Shown piece by piece: positions 7,842 to 16,352 of a stretch of 27,058 bases of DNA. Under the pieces are notes generated by a model. That model saw nothing but the letters and a program-made list of their open reading frames with translations, did no database searches and had not been told where the DNA came from. A program made the position numbers and the translations under genes. The stretch spans positions 1-27,058 of the forward strand of contig CAZLDG010000019.1 of assembly GCA_964558405.1 (NCBI GenBank). Direction: 5' to 3'. Every line of letters begins with the position of its first letter. Position 1 is the stretch's first letter. This DNA comes from Thioglobus_B sp964558405 (GTDB lineage: Bacteria > Pseudomonadota > Gammaproteobacteria > PS1 > Pseudothioglobaceae).

Positions 7842-9530
7842 ATGCTAACACGGGGGATTGATCAAACACTATTGGCGAGTTATTCAGATGATATCCCTGG
7901 ATTTTTAAAAAAAATCTATGCCGCCAGAGCCATAGGAGAGTCACAACTCTCACTATCACTCACACAACTACTCACTCCTGATTTTCCAGATCTATCCAAG
8001 GCGCTTGACTTGCTTGAGGCGCATCTTAAGGCGCAGAAACAAATTCTGATTGTGGGAGATTTTGATTGTGATGGTGCCACTGCCTCGACCGTGGCCATGA
8101 AATGTTTGCGAATGATGGGCGCCAAGTATGTGGATTTTTTAGTGCCCAATCGTTTTGAACATGGCTATGGCCTGTCCAGTGAGATTGTCGAGTTGGCACA
8201 ACGTGAAAAACAACCTGATCTCATTATCACCGTTGATAATGGTATCTCCAGTGTTGAAGGCACAGCCCTAGCACGCTCTTATGGTATTGATGTGATTATT
8301 ACCGATCACCATCTGCCGCCCGAGGTGTTGCCTAATGCTAATGCTATTATTAATCCCAATACACAAGATTCCAATTTTGGCTCGAAAAATTTGGCTGGCG
8401 TTGGCGTGTGTTTTTATCTGTTTTCCGCATTAAAGACCCATTTGTCTAATCAGCAATACTTCAGTCAAAACGACATCCCTATGCCAGATCTACGCGAGGT
8501 ATTAGATTTGGTGGCACTGGGTACGGTAGCTGATGTGGTAAAGCTGGACCAAAACAATCGTATTTTGGTTGCGCACGGTCTAGAGCGTATTCGCACCAAG
8601 CGTTGTGCACCTGGTATTTTGGCATTACTGGAGATTGCCAATCGCACCCCAGAAAGCCTACAAGCCTCAGACTTAGGTTTTGCAGTTGCGCCTAGGCTTA
8701 ACGCTGCAGGCCGATTGAGTGATATCTCTCGCGGTATTAAGTGTCTATTAACCAATGATTTGAACAGTGCTAGGGCATACGCCAAAGAACTAGAGGAATT
8801 TAATCAAACGCGCCGTAAAGAGCAAGAGCGCATTCAACAACAGGCACAGCAAATTGTCAAAGAGCAAGCTCATAATGAGGGCAAGTTTGCCCTGAGTTTG
8901 TTTGACCCTTCTTGGCATGAAGGTATTGTGGGTATTGTCGCTGGAAAACTCAAAGAAATGCATCAATGTCCGGTGGCAGTATTTGCCAAATCGGGTGATT
9001 TTCTCAAGGGCTCGATTCGCTCTATTCCCAGTGTACACATTAAAGATTTACTTGATATTATCGATCGAACCCATCCACAGTTGATTGAAAAATTTGGCGG
9101 TCACGCGATGGCTGCAGGTCTGAGTATTAAATCTGAGAATTTTTGGAGCTTTAAGCGCGAATTCTCTCAAGCTATCGAGAATCATCTGCAAGGTGAGGCG
9201 CCCAAGCTGGAGTTGTTGACCGATGGTAATTTGAGTGCAGCTGAGATTAGCTTGGATAATGCTAAGCTTATTCGTCAATTCGGACCCTGGGGCCAAGGCT
9301 TCGAAGAGCCAGTATTTTTTAATACGTTTGAGCTGGTTGAGCAAAAAATTGTCGGGGAAAAACACCTTAAATGCACACTCAAACTACCCGAGCATAACAC
9401 CGTGTATGAAGCCATTGCTTTTTTCCAAGAAAAGCTGAGTCAATCTCAATTAACAGTGGCTTATAAATTATCGGTTAATCAGTGGATGGGGCGCGAGTCA
9501 TTACAACTAATGATTGAGCAAATCGACTAG
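7842..9530 (+). CDS. recJ: Single-stranded-DNA-specific 5'-3' exonuclease RecJ
   Basis: This 562-aa DHH-family nuclease (E. coli RecJ 577 aa) degrades single-stranded DNA 5' to 3' in RecF-pathway recombination and mismatch repair. Visible motifs are GDFDCDGATA (72-81, metal-binding aspartates 73, 75 and 77), VDNGISS (Asp132), IITDHHLPP with DHH at 155-157, and the DHHA1 motif around FGGHAMAAGLSI. It begins 2 nt after the DUF1566 gene stop and is the last gene of the run from 4394. No obvious terminator follows; the gap to thrS is 56 nt. Confidence 0.97.
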   Translation: MLTRGIDQTLLASYSDDIPGFLKKIYAARAIGESQLSLSLTQLLTPDFPDLSKALDLLEAHLKAQKQILIVGDFDCDGATASTVAMKCLRMMGAKYVDFLVPNRFEHGYGLSSEIVELAQREKQPDLIITVDNGISSVEGTALARSYGIDVIITDHHLPPEVLPNANAIINPNTQDSNFGSKNLAGVGVCFYLFSALKTHLSNQQYFSQNDIPMPDLREVLDLVALGTVADVVKLDQNNRILVAHGLERIRTKRCAPGILALLEIANRTPESLQASDLGFAVAPRLNAAGRLSDISRGIKCLLTNDLNSARAYAKELEEFNQTRRKEQERIQQQAQQIVKEQAHNEGKFALSLFDPSWHEGIVGIVAGKLKEMHQCPVAVFAKSGDFLKGSIRSIPSVHIKDLLDIIDRTHPQLIEKFGGHAMAAGLSIKSENFWSFKREFSQAIENHLQGEAPKLELLTDGNLSAAEISLDNAKLIRQFGPWGQGFEEPVFFNTFELVEQKIVGEKHLKCTLKLPEHNTVYEAIAFFQEKLSQSQLTVAYKLSVNQWMGRESLQLMIEQID

Positions 9531-9586
9531 GACAATCAGGTAAAATAGCCTCTTTTGTTTTTGAATCAAGATTAGCCTTATTTATC

Positions 9587-11476
9587 ATGCCAGTTATCAC
9601 CCTTCCCGATGGATCACAAAAAACCTTCGACACGCCACCTAGTGTGTTTGAAGTTGCTAAGTCAATTGGCTCAGGTTTGGCTAAGGCCACGCTCGCGGGC
9701 AAGGTTAACAATCAGCTGGTTGATGCCTCTCACGTAATTGAGGCTGATAGTCACCTTGCCATTATCACCGCCAAGGATGAAGAAGGCTTGGAAGTGATTC
9801 GCCACTCAACGGCACATCTATTGGCACAGGCCACACAAATGCTTTATCCCGAGGCACAAGTAACCATTGGCCCGGTGATTGACAATGGCTTTTATTATGA
9901 CTTTGCTTATAAGGAGGGTTTTTCTGAGGCAGATTTAGCCAAGATTGAGAAAAACATGAACAAGCTGATTAAGCAAAATCTCAAGATTGAGCGCTTGGAA
10001 ATGGAGCGCGATGCTGCTGTTGAGTTTTTCAAAGCCAAAGGCGAGCATTATAAGGCTGAGATTATTGAGTCTATTCCAGCAGGTGAAACTTTATCACTAT
10101 ATCAACAAGGCGAGTTTACCGATCTTTGTCGTGGACCGCACGTACCTTCAACCGCCAAACTTAAGGCCTTTAAACTAATGAAATTGGCCGGTGCTTATTG
10201 GCGTGGTGATTCTAACAATGAAATGCTACAGCGTGTGTATGGTACCGCTTGGGCCAGCAAAGAAGATCTAGAGGCTTATTTGCACCGCTTAGAAGAGGCA
10301 GAAAAACGCGATCATCGTAAAATTGGCAAAACTCAAGACTTATTTCACATGCAAGAAGAGGCACCAGGTATGGTGTTCTGGCATGAAAAAGGCTGGACGT
10401 TGTACCAGATTGTTGAGCAATATATGCGCTCAGTATTTAAAGATAATGACTACAAAGAGGTGCATACGCCACAGCTGATTGATCGCAGTCTATGGGAAAA
10501 ATCAGGCCACTGGGATAAGTTTGGTGATGCGATGTTTACCACCAATAGTGAGAATCGTGATTACGCAGTAAAGCCGATGAATTGCCCAGCGCATATTCAA
10601 ATCTTTAATCAAGGTCTAAAATCTTATCGTGATCTACCTTTGCGTTTGGCAGAATTTGGTTCTTGTCATCGTAACGAGCCTTCGGGTACTTTGCACGGCA
10701 TTATGCGTGTGAGAAACTTTGTCCAAGATGATGGTCATATTTTTGTCAGCGCCGAACAAATCCAATCAGAAGTATCAGAATTTATCGACCTAACTTTCAA
10801 GGTATACCAACACTTTGGTTTTGAAAACATCGACATTAAGCTCTCAACCCGACCAGAGAAGCGTGTTGGTTCTGATGAGGTTTGGGACAGAGCTGAAGCG
10901 GCCTTAGCGCAAGCGCTAGATACTAAGGGTATTGCGTTTGAGATTCAAGAAGGCGAAGGCGCATTCTACGGCCCTAAGATTGAATTCGTGCTTAAAGACT
11001 GCCTAGAGCGTGAATGGCAGTGCGGTACTTTGCAGGTTGATTTCTCTATGCCGGAGCGCTTAGATGCTACTTTTATTGCTGAAGATGGTTCTAAACAAAC
11101 CCCAGTCATGTTACACCGTGCTATCGTTGGATCACTAGAGCGTTTTGTCGGTATTTTGATTGAACATTATGAGGGTGCATTCCCGGCTTGGTTGGCGCCA
11201 ATTCAGGCGGTAGTGCTTAATATTTCTGAAAAACAAGAGCAATATAGCCAGGAAGTGACCCAAAAACTTAAAAAACAAGGGCTTAGAGTGATTTCGGACT
11301 TGCGAAATGAGAAGATAGGCTTTAAAATACGCGAGCATTCTATGCAACGCTATCCTTACATCTTGGTTGTGGGTGGTCGCGAGATGGAAGAAAACCAGAT
11401 TTCAGTGAGAAAACGTGGTGGTGAAGATTTAGGCTCTATGTCGGTTGACGCATTTGTTGAGCTAGTAAAGGAGTAA
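9587..11476 (+). CDS. thrS: Threonyl-tRNA synthetase
   Basis: This is a 629-aa class II synthetase (E. coli ThrS 642 aa). In order it has an N-terminal TGS domain, the editing domain with HSTAH (73-77) and CRGPHV, and the catalytic core. The core carries motif 2 (FGSCHRNEPSGTLHG), zinc-ligand Cys333 in MNCPAH (E. coli Cys334) and motif 3 (LHRAIVGSLERFVG); the anticodon-binding domain follows. It heads the classic thrS-infC-rpmI-rplT cluster. AAAGGAG near its end serves the infC start. I could not identify the E. coli-type ThrS autoregulatory leader in the 56 nt upstream. Confidence 0.98.
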   Translation: MPVITLPDGSQKTFDTPPSVFEVAKSIGSGLAKATLAGKVNNQLVDASHVIEADSHLAIITAKDEEGLEVIRHSTAHLLAQATQMLYPEAQVTIGPVIDNGFYYDFAYKEGFSEADLAKIEKNMNKLIKQNLKIERLEMERDAAVEFFKAKGEHYKAEIIESIPAGETLSLYQQGEFTDLCRGPHVPSTAKLKAFKLMKLAGAYWRGDSNNEMLQRVYGTAWASKEDLEAYLHRLEEAEKRDHRKIGKTQDLFHMQEEAPGMVFWHEKGWTLYQIVEQYMRSVFKDNDYKEVHTPQLIDRSLWEKSGHWDKFGDAMFTTNSENRDYAVKPMNCPAHIQIFNQGLKSYRDLPLRLAEFGSCHRNEPSGTLHGIMRVRNFVQDDGHIFVSAEQIQSEVSEFIDLTFKVYQHFGFENIDIKLSTRPEKRVGSDEVWDRAEAALAQALDTKGIAFEIQEGEGAFYGPKIEFVLKDCLEREWQCGTLQVDFSMPERLDATFIAEDGSKQTPVMLHRAIVGSLERFVGILIEHYEGAFPAWLAPIQAVVLNISEKQEQYSQEVTQKLKKQGLRVISDLRNEKIGFKIREHSMQRYPYILVVGGREMEENQISVRKRGGEDLGSMSVDAFVELVKE

Positions 11477-11481
11477 TTATT
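11467..11481 (+). promoter_or_regulatory. Ribosome site and AUU start of infC
   Basis: AAAGGAG (11467-11473) lies inside the last codons of thrS. The ATT at 11479-11481 is 5 nt after it and followed by AAA, as in E. coli infC (AUU AAA). An adjacent in-frame ATT at 11476 overlaps the thrS stop but is only 2 nt from the ribosome site. IF3 rejects non-canonical starts, which is the known basis of infC autoregulation. Confidence 0.85.
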
Positions 11482-12003
11482 AAAAATCAAATAAAAACGC
11501 GAATTAACAATTACATCAGGGTTCCTGAAGTAAGATTAATTGGCGCTGACGGTGAGCAGGTTGGCGTAGTAAGTTCCAACCAAGCAAGAGAAATGGCAGA
11601 GGATGCTGGTCTGGATCTGGTTGAAGTTTCTCCCAATGCAAAGCCACCGGTTTGCAAAATAATGGATTTTGGTAAGTTTCTTTACGAACAGAAAAAACAA
11701 AAGAGCGACGCCAAGAAAAAACAAAAGAAAACCACGGTTAAAACTATTAAATATCGCCCAGGTACTGAAGAGGGTGATTACCAAATTAAATTTAAGAATT
11801 TGGTGAAGTTTTTAGAAAATGGTGACAAAGTTAAGGTCAGCATTTGGTTTAGAGGTCGCGAGATGCAGCATCGCGAGCTGGGCATGGAAATGCTAGATAG
11901 AATTGAAAAAGATACTGAAGAATTTGCCAATGTAGAACAAAAGGCAAAAATGGAGGGTCGTCAGCTTGGCATGATGCTGGCACCCAAATCAAAAAAGAAG
12001 TAA
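11479..12003 (+). CDS. infC: Translation initiation factor IF-3 (ATT start)
   Basis: This is a 174-aa protein when read from ATT at 11479. The first in-frame ATG (11593) would lose 38 residues that clearly belong to IF-3: RINNYIRVPEVRLIG and GEQVGVVSS match E. coli RINGEIRAQEVRLTG and GEQLGIVS. Later family blocks are VEVSPNAKPPVCKIMDFGKF, KYRPGTEEGDYQIK, FRGREM and MMLAPKSKKK. IF-3 binds the 30S subunit, prevents premature 50S joining and checks start-codon/initiator pairing. AUU initiation is repressed when IF-3 is plentiful, so the start codon itself is a feedback control. It starts 2 nt after the thrS stop. Confidence 0.95.
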   Translation: MKNQIKTRINNYIRVPEVRLIGADGEQVGVVSSNQAREMAEDAGLDLVEVSPNAKPPVCKIMDFGKFLYEQKKQKSDAKKKQKKTTVKTIKYRPGTEEGDYQIKFKNLVKFLENGDKVKVSIWFRGREMQHRELGMEMLDRIEKDTEEFANVEQKAKMEGRQLGMMLAPKSKKK

Positions 12004-12046
12004 AGCGTTAAGCTTTACAACAAAAAAAGCCTGATAGGGCGAGGAG
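12001..12046 (+). promoter_or_regulatory. Two small stem-loops in the infC-rpmI spacer
   Basis: TAAAGC (12001-12006) pairs with GCTTTA (12012-12017). A second small hairpin, GCCT-GATA-GGGC (12029-12040, one G-U pair), directly abuts the rpmI ribosome site GAGGAG (12041-12046). In other bacteria L20 represses rpmI-rplT by binding an RNA structure around this spacer, so these hairpins are candidates for that control. No firm L20-site match was made. Confidence 0.3.
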
Positions 12047-12052
12047 TAAATG

Positions 12053-12250
12053 ATGCCGAAGTTAAAAACCAATAGAGGTGCTGCAAAGCGCTTCAAAAAA
12101 ACCGCCAAAGGTGGTTACAAGTGTAAACACTCTCACTTGCGTCATATTCTGACCAAAAAGAGTACTTCTAGAAAACGTGGCTTACGTGCCCCTGATACCG
12201 TTGAGAAAGTAGACGTTCCAATGGTTAAGAGAATGTTACCGTATAGTTAA
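12053..12250 (+). CDS. rpmI: Large ribosomal subunit protein bL35
   Basis: This 65-aa basic protein begins MPKLKTNRGAAKRFKKT, almost identical to E. coli L35. Two adjacent ATGs exist (12050 and 12053). The second is chosen because it gives the family's MPK start and a better 6-nt spacing from GAGGAG. It lies between infC and rplT as in most bacteria, 15 nt before rplT. Confidence 0.97.
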   Translation: MPKLKTNRGAAKRFKKTAKGGYKCKHSHLRHILTKKSTSRKRGLRAPDTVEKVDVPMVKRMLPYS

Positions 12251-12265
12251 TTAAGGAGTATTTAA

Positions 12266-12631
12266 ATGGCAAGAGTATCAAGAGGTGTGCAAGCGCACGC
12301 AAAACACAAAAAAGTATTAAAGAAAGCTAAAGGCTATTACGGCGCGAGATCAAAAGTTTATCGCGTTGCTAAGCAAGCGGTAATCAAAGCAGGTCAGTAC
12401 GCGTATCGTGACCGTCGTCAAAGACGTCGTCAGTTCCGTCGTCTGTGGATTGTGCGTATCAATGCAGAAGCGCGTAACAACGGTCTAAGCTATTCACAAA
12501 TGATTAACGGCTTAACCAAAGCAGGCGTTGAAATCGATCGTAAAGTTCTATCAGACATTGCGATTCACGATAAAGCAGGATTTGCCAAGATTGCAGATCA
12601 AGCCAAAGAAGCGCTAGCAGCTGCTAAGTAA
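12266..12631 (+). CDS. rplT: Large ribosomal subunit protein bL20
   Basis: This 121-aa highly basic protein has the L20 pattern ARVSRGVQAHAKHKKVLKKA, YYGARSKVYRVAKQAV, YRDRRQRRRQFRRLWI and INAEARNNGLSYSQMI. L20 is needed for early 50S assembly and often acts as the autogenous repressor of rpmI-rplT. AAGGAG lies 7 nt before the ATG. A terminator follows 11 nt after the stop. Confidence 0.98.
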   Translation: MARVSRGVQAHAKHKKVLKKAKGYYGARSKVYRVAKQAVIKAGQYAYRDRRQRRRQFRRLWIVRINAEARNNGLSYSQMINGLTKAGVEIDRKVLSDIAIHDKAGFAKIADQAKEALAAAK

Positions 12632-12642
12632 ATCAACAAAGA

Positions 12643-12666
12643 GGCTGCCTTAGAGCAGCCTTTTTT
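12643..12666 (+). terminator. Terminator or attenuator between rplT and pheS
   Basis: GGCTGC (12643-12648) pairs with GCAGCC (12655-12660), with loop CTTAGA and TTTTTT at 12661-12666. The pheS ATG is only 15 nt after the T tract, so either read-through supplies pheST or a promoter overlaps this site. In E. coli pheST is controlled by attenuation, but no Phe-rich leader peptide is visible here. Confidence 0.85.
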
Positions 12667-12681
12667 AAACTATTTTTTCTA

Positions 12682-13695
12682 ATGATTAATACCATTGTTG
12701 ACAAGGCAAAAGCCTTAGTTTCTGAAGCCAGTGATCTTAAGGCACTGGATGATATCCGTGTTGAGTTCTTAGGCAAAAAAGGCGAATTAACCGCACTACT
12801 TAAAGGCCTGGGAAAACTCTCAGCTGAAGAGCGCCCTAAAATGGGTGAGGCTATTAACCAAGCCAAAGTTGAATTACAAGATTTATTAACCATTCGAAAA
12901 GATCAGTTAGAAACCATCGAGCTAGAAAAGCGTTTAGCAGCGGAGAAGGTTGATGTTTCTCTGCCAGGTAGAGAGGCGCAGATGGGTGGTCTACACCCGG
13001 TAAGCATCACGCTTAACCGCATTCAGGCTTTGTTTGCTAAAAACGGTTTTGAAGTGGCAACCGGTCCTGAGATTGAGGATGATTTTCATAACTTTAGTGC
13101 ACTGAACATTCCTGAGCATCATCCAGCACGTGCCATGCACGACACTTTTTATTTTGACGGCTCAACAGTACTAAGAACGCACACCTCACCGGTGCAGATT
13201 CGTACCATGGAAAATCAACAACCCCCTGTACGCGTGATTGCACCGGGTCGTGTTTATCGTTGCGATTCAGACGTGACTCACACACCAATGTTCCACCAGG
13301 TAGAAGGTCTGATTGTAGATAAGGAGGCTAATTTTGCTCAGCTTAAAGGCTTGTTGATTGACTTCTTACGTGCTTATTTTGAAAAAGAAGATTTAAAAGT
13401 GCGTTTTAGACCCTCTTATTTCCCCTTTACCGAGCCTTCAGCTGAGGCTGATATCGAATGTGTGATCTGCGGTGGCGAGGGTTGTCGCGTGTGTAAGAAA
13501 ACCGGTTGGTTAGAAGTTCTAGGCTGTGGTGTGGTGCATCCCAATGTATTAAACGCAGTGGATATTGACAGTGAAGATTACACAGGCCTAGCCTTTGGTA
13601 TGGGTGTAGAACGCCTAGCGATGTTGCGCTACGGAGTGAATGATCTTAGATTATTTTTTGAGAACGATATTCGTTTTCTTAAGCAGTTTAAATAA
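12682..13695 (+). CDS. pheS: Phenylalanyl-tRNA synthetase alpha subunit
   Basis: This 337-aa catalytic subunit of the (alpha-beta)2 enzyme has an N-terminal coiled-coil, then class II core motifs: FEVATGPEIEDDFHNF, HPARAMHDTFYF, HTSPVQIRTM, PGRVYRCDSDVTHTPMFHQ, FRPSYFPFTEPSAEADI and GMGVERLAMLRYG. Compared with E. coli it carries a short insertion with CxxC-x4-CxxC (Cys260, 263, 268, 271) just before GWLEVLGCG, a possible metal-binding knuckle. No Shine-Dalgarno sequence precedes the ATG; the leader is U-rich. The start is fixed by similarity of the first 35 residues to E. coli PheS. pheT follows 9 nt later. Confidence 0.98.
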   Translation: MINTIVDKAKALVSEASDLKALDDIRVEFLGKKGELTALLKGLGKLSAEERPKMGEAINQAKVELQDLLTIRKDQLETIELEKRLAAEKVDVSLPGREAQMGGLHPVSITLNRIQALFAKNGFEVATGPEIEDDFHNFSALNIPEHHPARAMHDTFYFDGSTVLRTHTSPVQIRTMENQQPPVRVIAPGRVYRCDSDVTHTPMFHQVEGLIVDKEANFAQLKGLLIDFLRAYFEKEDLKVRFRPSYFPFTEPSAEADIECVICGGEGCRVCKKTGWLEVLGCGVVHPNVLNAVDIDSEDYTGLAFGMGVERLAMLRYGVNDLRLFFENDIRFLKQFK

Positions 13696-13704
13696 GGATT
13701 TATT

Positions 13705-16068
13705 ATGAACGTTTTATCATCTTGGTTAAGAGAGTGGGTAAATCCGAATGTTGACGATGTAGAGTTGGCAGAAAAACTAACCATGGCCGGTCTAGAGGTT
13801 GACGGTATAGAGGCTGTTGCCCCAGCCTTTAACAATGTGGTAGTGGGTCAAGTCATTAGTTGTGAAAAACATCCTGATGCTGATAAGCTCAACCTATGCC
13901 AGGTGGATGTCGGTCAAGACGCCAACCTACAGATTATTTGTGGTGCAAAAAATGTGCGTCAAGATCTTAAGGTGATTGTAGCCACAGTGGGCGCTAAATT
14001 ACCAGGGGATTTTAAGATTAAAAAAGCCAAATTACGTGGCGTGGAATCTTTTGGCATGATCTGCTCTGAGTCTGAGCTGGGCATGGCTGAATCCTCTGAA
14101 GGTATTGCTGAGTTAGCGGCAGATGCGCCAATTGGTATGGATATCCGTGAGTATCTCAATCTGGATGATAATATTATCGAGCTAGACATCACCCCAAACC
14201 GTGGCGATTGTTTCTCGATCCTAGGCGTGGCGCGTGAAGCAGCGTGTAATTATGATCTAGATCTGCAGATGCCAAGTTTTTGCGTCTCGTCGAGTATTAG
14301 TGATAAACATAATGCCAGCATTGCCAATACCAAGGCTTGTCCTAAATACCTAACTCGTGTGATTCGCGGCGTTAATAATAGTGCAGCCACCCCTAAGTGG
14401 ATGGCAGACAAACTAACGCGCTCAGGTCATGCACTGCATTCACCAGCGGTAGATGTGACTAACTTTGTACTGATGGAGCTGGGCCAACCAATGCATGCTT
14501 TTGACTTGGATAAAATCCAGGGTGATATTGTGGTGCGCATGGCCGATGCTGGTGAGGAATTAGAACTGCTAAATGATTCAACGGTTGCACTTAAGGATGA
14601 TACTTTGGTGATTGCCGATGAAGCAGGTGCTTTAGCCATTGCTGGGGTAATGGGTGGTATGCGCAGCTCAACTCAAGATGAGTCGGTAAATATCTTATTA
14701 GAAAGTGCCTTTTTCGAGCCGGTATCGATTGCTGGTAAGGCGCGAGACTATGGCTTGCACACAGAGTCTTCGCTACGTTTTGAGCGTGGTGTGGATTTTG
14801 AAATTACTGAGTTGGCCATGGAGCGTGCAACCGAGTTATTACTAGAGATTTGTGGTGGTGAAGCTGGTGAGATTAATACTTGTATTGACACCCAAGCACT
14901 GCCAGTGTTGGCGCCAATTGCTATTAGCCAAGAGAAAATCCAAAAAGTCTTGGGTTTTGAGCTGGATGCTAGTTGGATTGAGGCGCAATTTAGAGGCTTG
15001 GATTTTGAGATTAGTGCAAAAGATGAAAATTCTTGGACCATTATTCCACCGAGTTTTCGTTTCGACATCCGCATTGCTGCTGATTTGATTGAAGAGTTAG
15101 CCAGACTCTACGGTTATGATAAATTGCCAGTACAAAAACTCTCACTAGATGCCAATATTAACGCTTTGCAAGAAGCTGTGGTAGATAAGTACGACTTGGC
15201 TGCTGCTTTGGTAAATCGTGGTTATCAAGAGGTGATTACTTATAGCTTTATCTCAGAAAAGTATCAAGATTTGATCGATCCTAGTGCCAAGAAAATTACC
15301 CTGGCCAATCCAATCTCCAGCGACATGTCAACCATGCGCTCATCACTATTTGCTGGTCTGTTGCAAAGTGTAGAGTCTAATCAAAGACGTGGACATACAA
15401 ACGCCAGATTCTTTGAAATTGGTTTGTGCTTTGAAGGCATTAAGGCCAATGAGCAATCGATGAAAATCGCTGGTATTATCAGCGGCAATCGTCATGCTGA
15501 TCAATGGGCTTCAGCAGCAACCGAAGTTGACTTCTTTGATATGAAAGCCGATGTTGAGTCGCTATTATCACTCAGTAAAAAAGATTGTGAATTTGTTGAA
15601 TGTGAACATCCAGCTTTGCAAAAAGGTCAAAGCGCACAAATTCTATCTGCTGGCGAGGTGATTGGTGTGATGGGTAGTCTATCACCTATGGTGCAAAAAG
15701 CCTTGTCATTGCCAAAATGCTACGTGTTTGAGCTAGATTTAGCCAGCATCCAGCAAAGTTCAATTGCTAAATACCAGGCGTTTTCACAGTATCAAAAATC
15801 AGACAGAGACCTGGCTTTGGTGCTAGATCAGTCAGTACCGGCGCAAAGCTTAATCTCAAGCATTCATGCTATTGGTCAAGCGCACTTGGTGGACGTGAGT
15901 ATTTTTGATGTGTACGTGGGTGAGTCTTTAGGCGAGAACAAGAAGTCTATTGCACTGAATCTATCGTATCAATCTAGCGAAGCCACACTCACTGACGAAC
16001 AGGTTCATGGCTATATCGAGCAGGTGTTAAGTACGCTTGAGAGTCAACATGGAGCGGTGTTAAGATAA
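13705..16068 (+). CDS. pheT: Phenylalanyl-tRNA synthetase beta subunit
   Basis: This 787-aa protein (E. coli 795 aa) forms the tRNA-recognition and editing half of the enzyme. It has an EMAP-like tRNA-binding domain (about 40-150, including CEKHPDADKLNLCQVDVG), a B3/B4 editing region, B5, a catalytic-like core and a C-terminal ferredoxin-fold anticodon-binding domain (about 695-787, starting near QYQKSDRDLALVL). AAGGA (13694-13698) serves the ATG. Its stop overlaps the ihfA start by one base (TAATG). Confidence 0.98.
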   Translation: MNVLSSWLREWVNPNVDDVELAEKLTMAGLEVDGIEAVAPAFNNVVVGQVISCEKHPDADKLNLCQVDVGQDANLQIICGAKNVRQDLKVIVATVGAKLPGDFKIKKAKLRGVESFGMICSESELGMAESSEGIAELAADAPIGMDIREYLNLDDNIIELDITPNRGDCFSILGVAREAACNYDLDLQMPSFCVSSSISDKHNASIANTKACPKYLTRVIRGVNNSAATPKWMADKLTRSGHALHSPAVDVTNFVLMELGQPMHAFDLDKIQGDIVVRMADAGEELELLNDSTVALKDDTLVIADEAGALAIAGVMGGMRSSTQDESVNILLESAFFEPVSIAGKARDYGLHTESSLRFERGVDFEITELAMERATELLLEICGGEAGEINTCIDTQALPVLAPIAISQEKIQKVLGFELDASWIEAQFRGLDFEISAKDENSWTIIPPSFRFDIRIAADLIEELARLYGYDKLPVQKLSLDANINALQEAVVDKYDLAAALVNRGYQEVITYSFISEKYQDLIDPSAKKITLANPISSDMSTMRSSLFAGLLQSVESNQRRGHTNARFFEIGLCFEGIKANEQSMKIAGIISGNRHADQWASAATEVDFFDMKADVESLLSLSKKDCEFVECEHPALQKGQSAQILSAGEVIGVMGSLSPMVQKALSLPKCYVFELDLASIQQSSIAKYQAFSQYQKSDRDLALVLDQSVPAQSLISSIHAIGQAHLVDVSIFDVYVGESLGENKKSIALNLSYQSSEATLTDEQVHGYIEQVLSTLESQHGAVLR

Positions 16069-16352
16069 TGTCGATTACCAAGAAAAATATTGCCGATCAA
16101 TTGGTCTCAGTAATGGGTATTAATAATGCGCAAGCACTGGATATTACCAATGAATTCTTTGAGCAAATCAAAAGCACTTTGGCGCGCGGTGAAGAGGTCA
16201 AGCTTTCAGGCTTTGGTAATTTTAATATTCGTGAAAAGGCTGCCAGACCAGGCAGAAATCCAAAAACCGGTGAAGAGGTGCTGATCTCAGCTCGAAAGGT
16301 AGCCACCTTTAAAGCCGGACCAAAGCTCAAAAACGTAACTGAGAACGCTTAG
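16068..16352 (+). CDS. ihfA: Integration host factor subunit alpha
   Basis: This 94-aa DNA-bending protein of the HU/IHF family pairs with IHF beta in the nucleoid. It has the TKKNIADQLV start, LSGFGNFNIREKAARPGRNP (Pro65 is the intercalating residue at the tip of the beta arm) and TGEEVLISARKVATFKAG. The position after pheT is the standard gammaproteobacterial arrangement. The gene ends by overlapping the stop codon of a convergent minus-strand gene (16349-16352), with no terminator between them. Confidence 0.95.
   Translation: MSITKKNIADQLVSVMGINNAQALDITNEFFEQIKSTLARGEEVKLSGFGNFNIREKAARPGRNPKTGEEVLISARKVATFKAGPKLKNVTENA

Noticed and set aside
8465..8785. Open frames on the opposite strand of recJ, and similar ones opposite thrS, pheT, glyA and msrAB
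   Set aside because: They lie wholly within well-supported genes, lack ribosome sites and show no recognisable protein features.
9514..9546. Promoter TTGAGC/TAAAAT before thrS
   Set aside because: The spacer is 21 nt, too long for a normal sigma-70 promoter; no other support.
11593..12003. IF-3 starting at the ATG at 11593
   Set aside because: It removes 38 residues with clear IF-3 similarity; the ATT at 11479 has an ideal ribosome site and matches E. coli.
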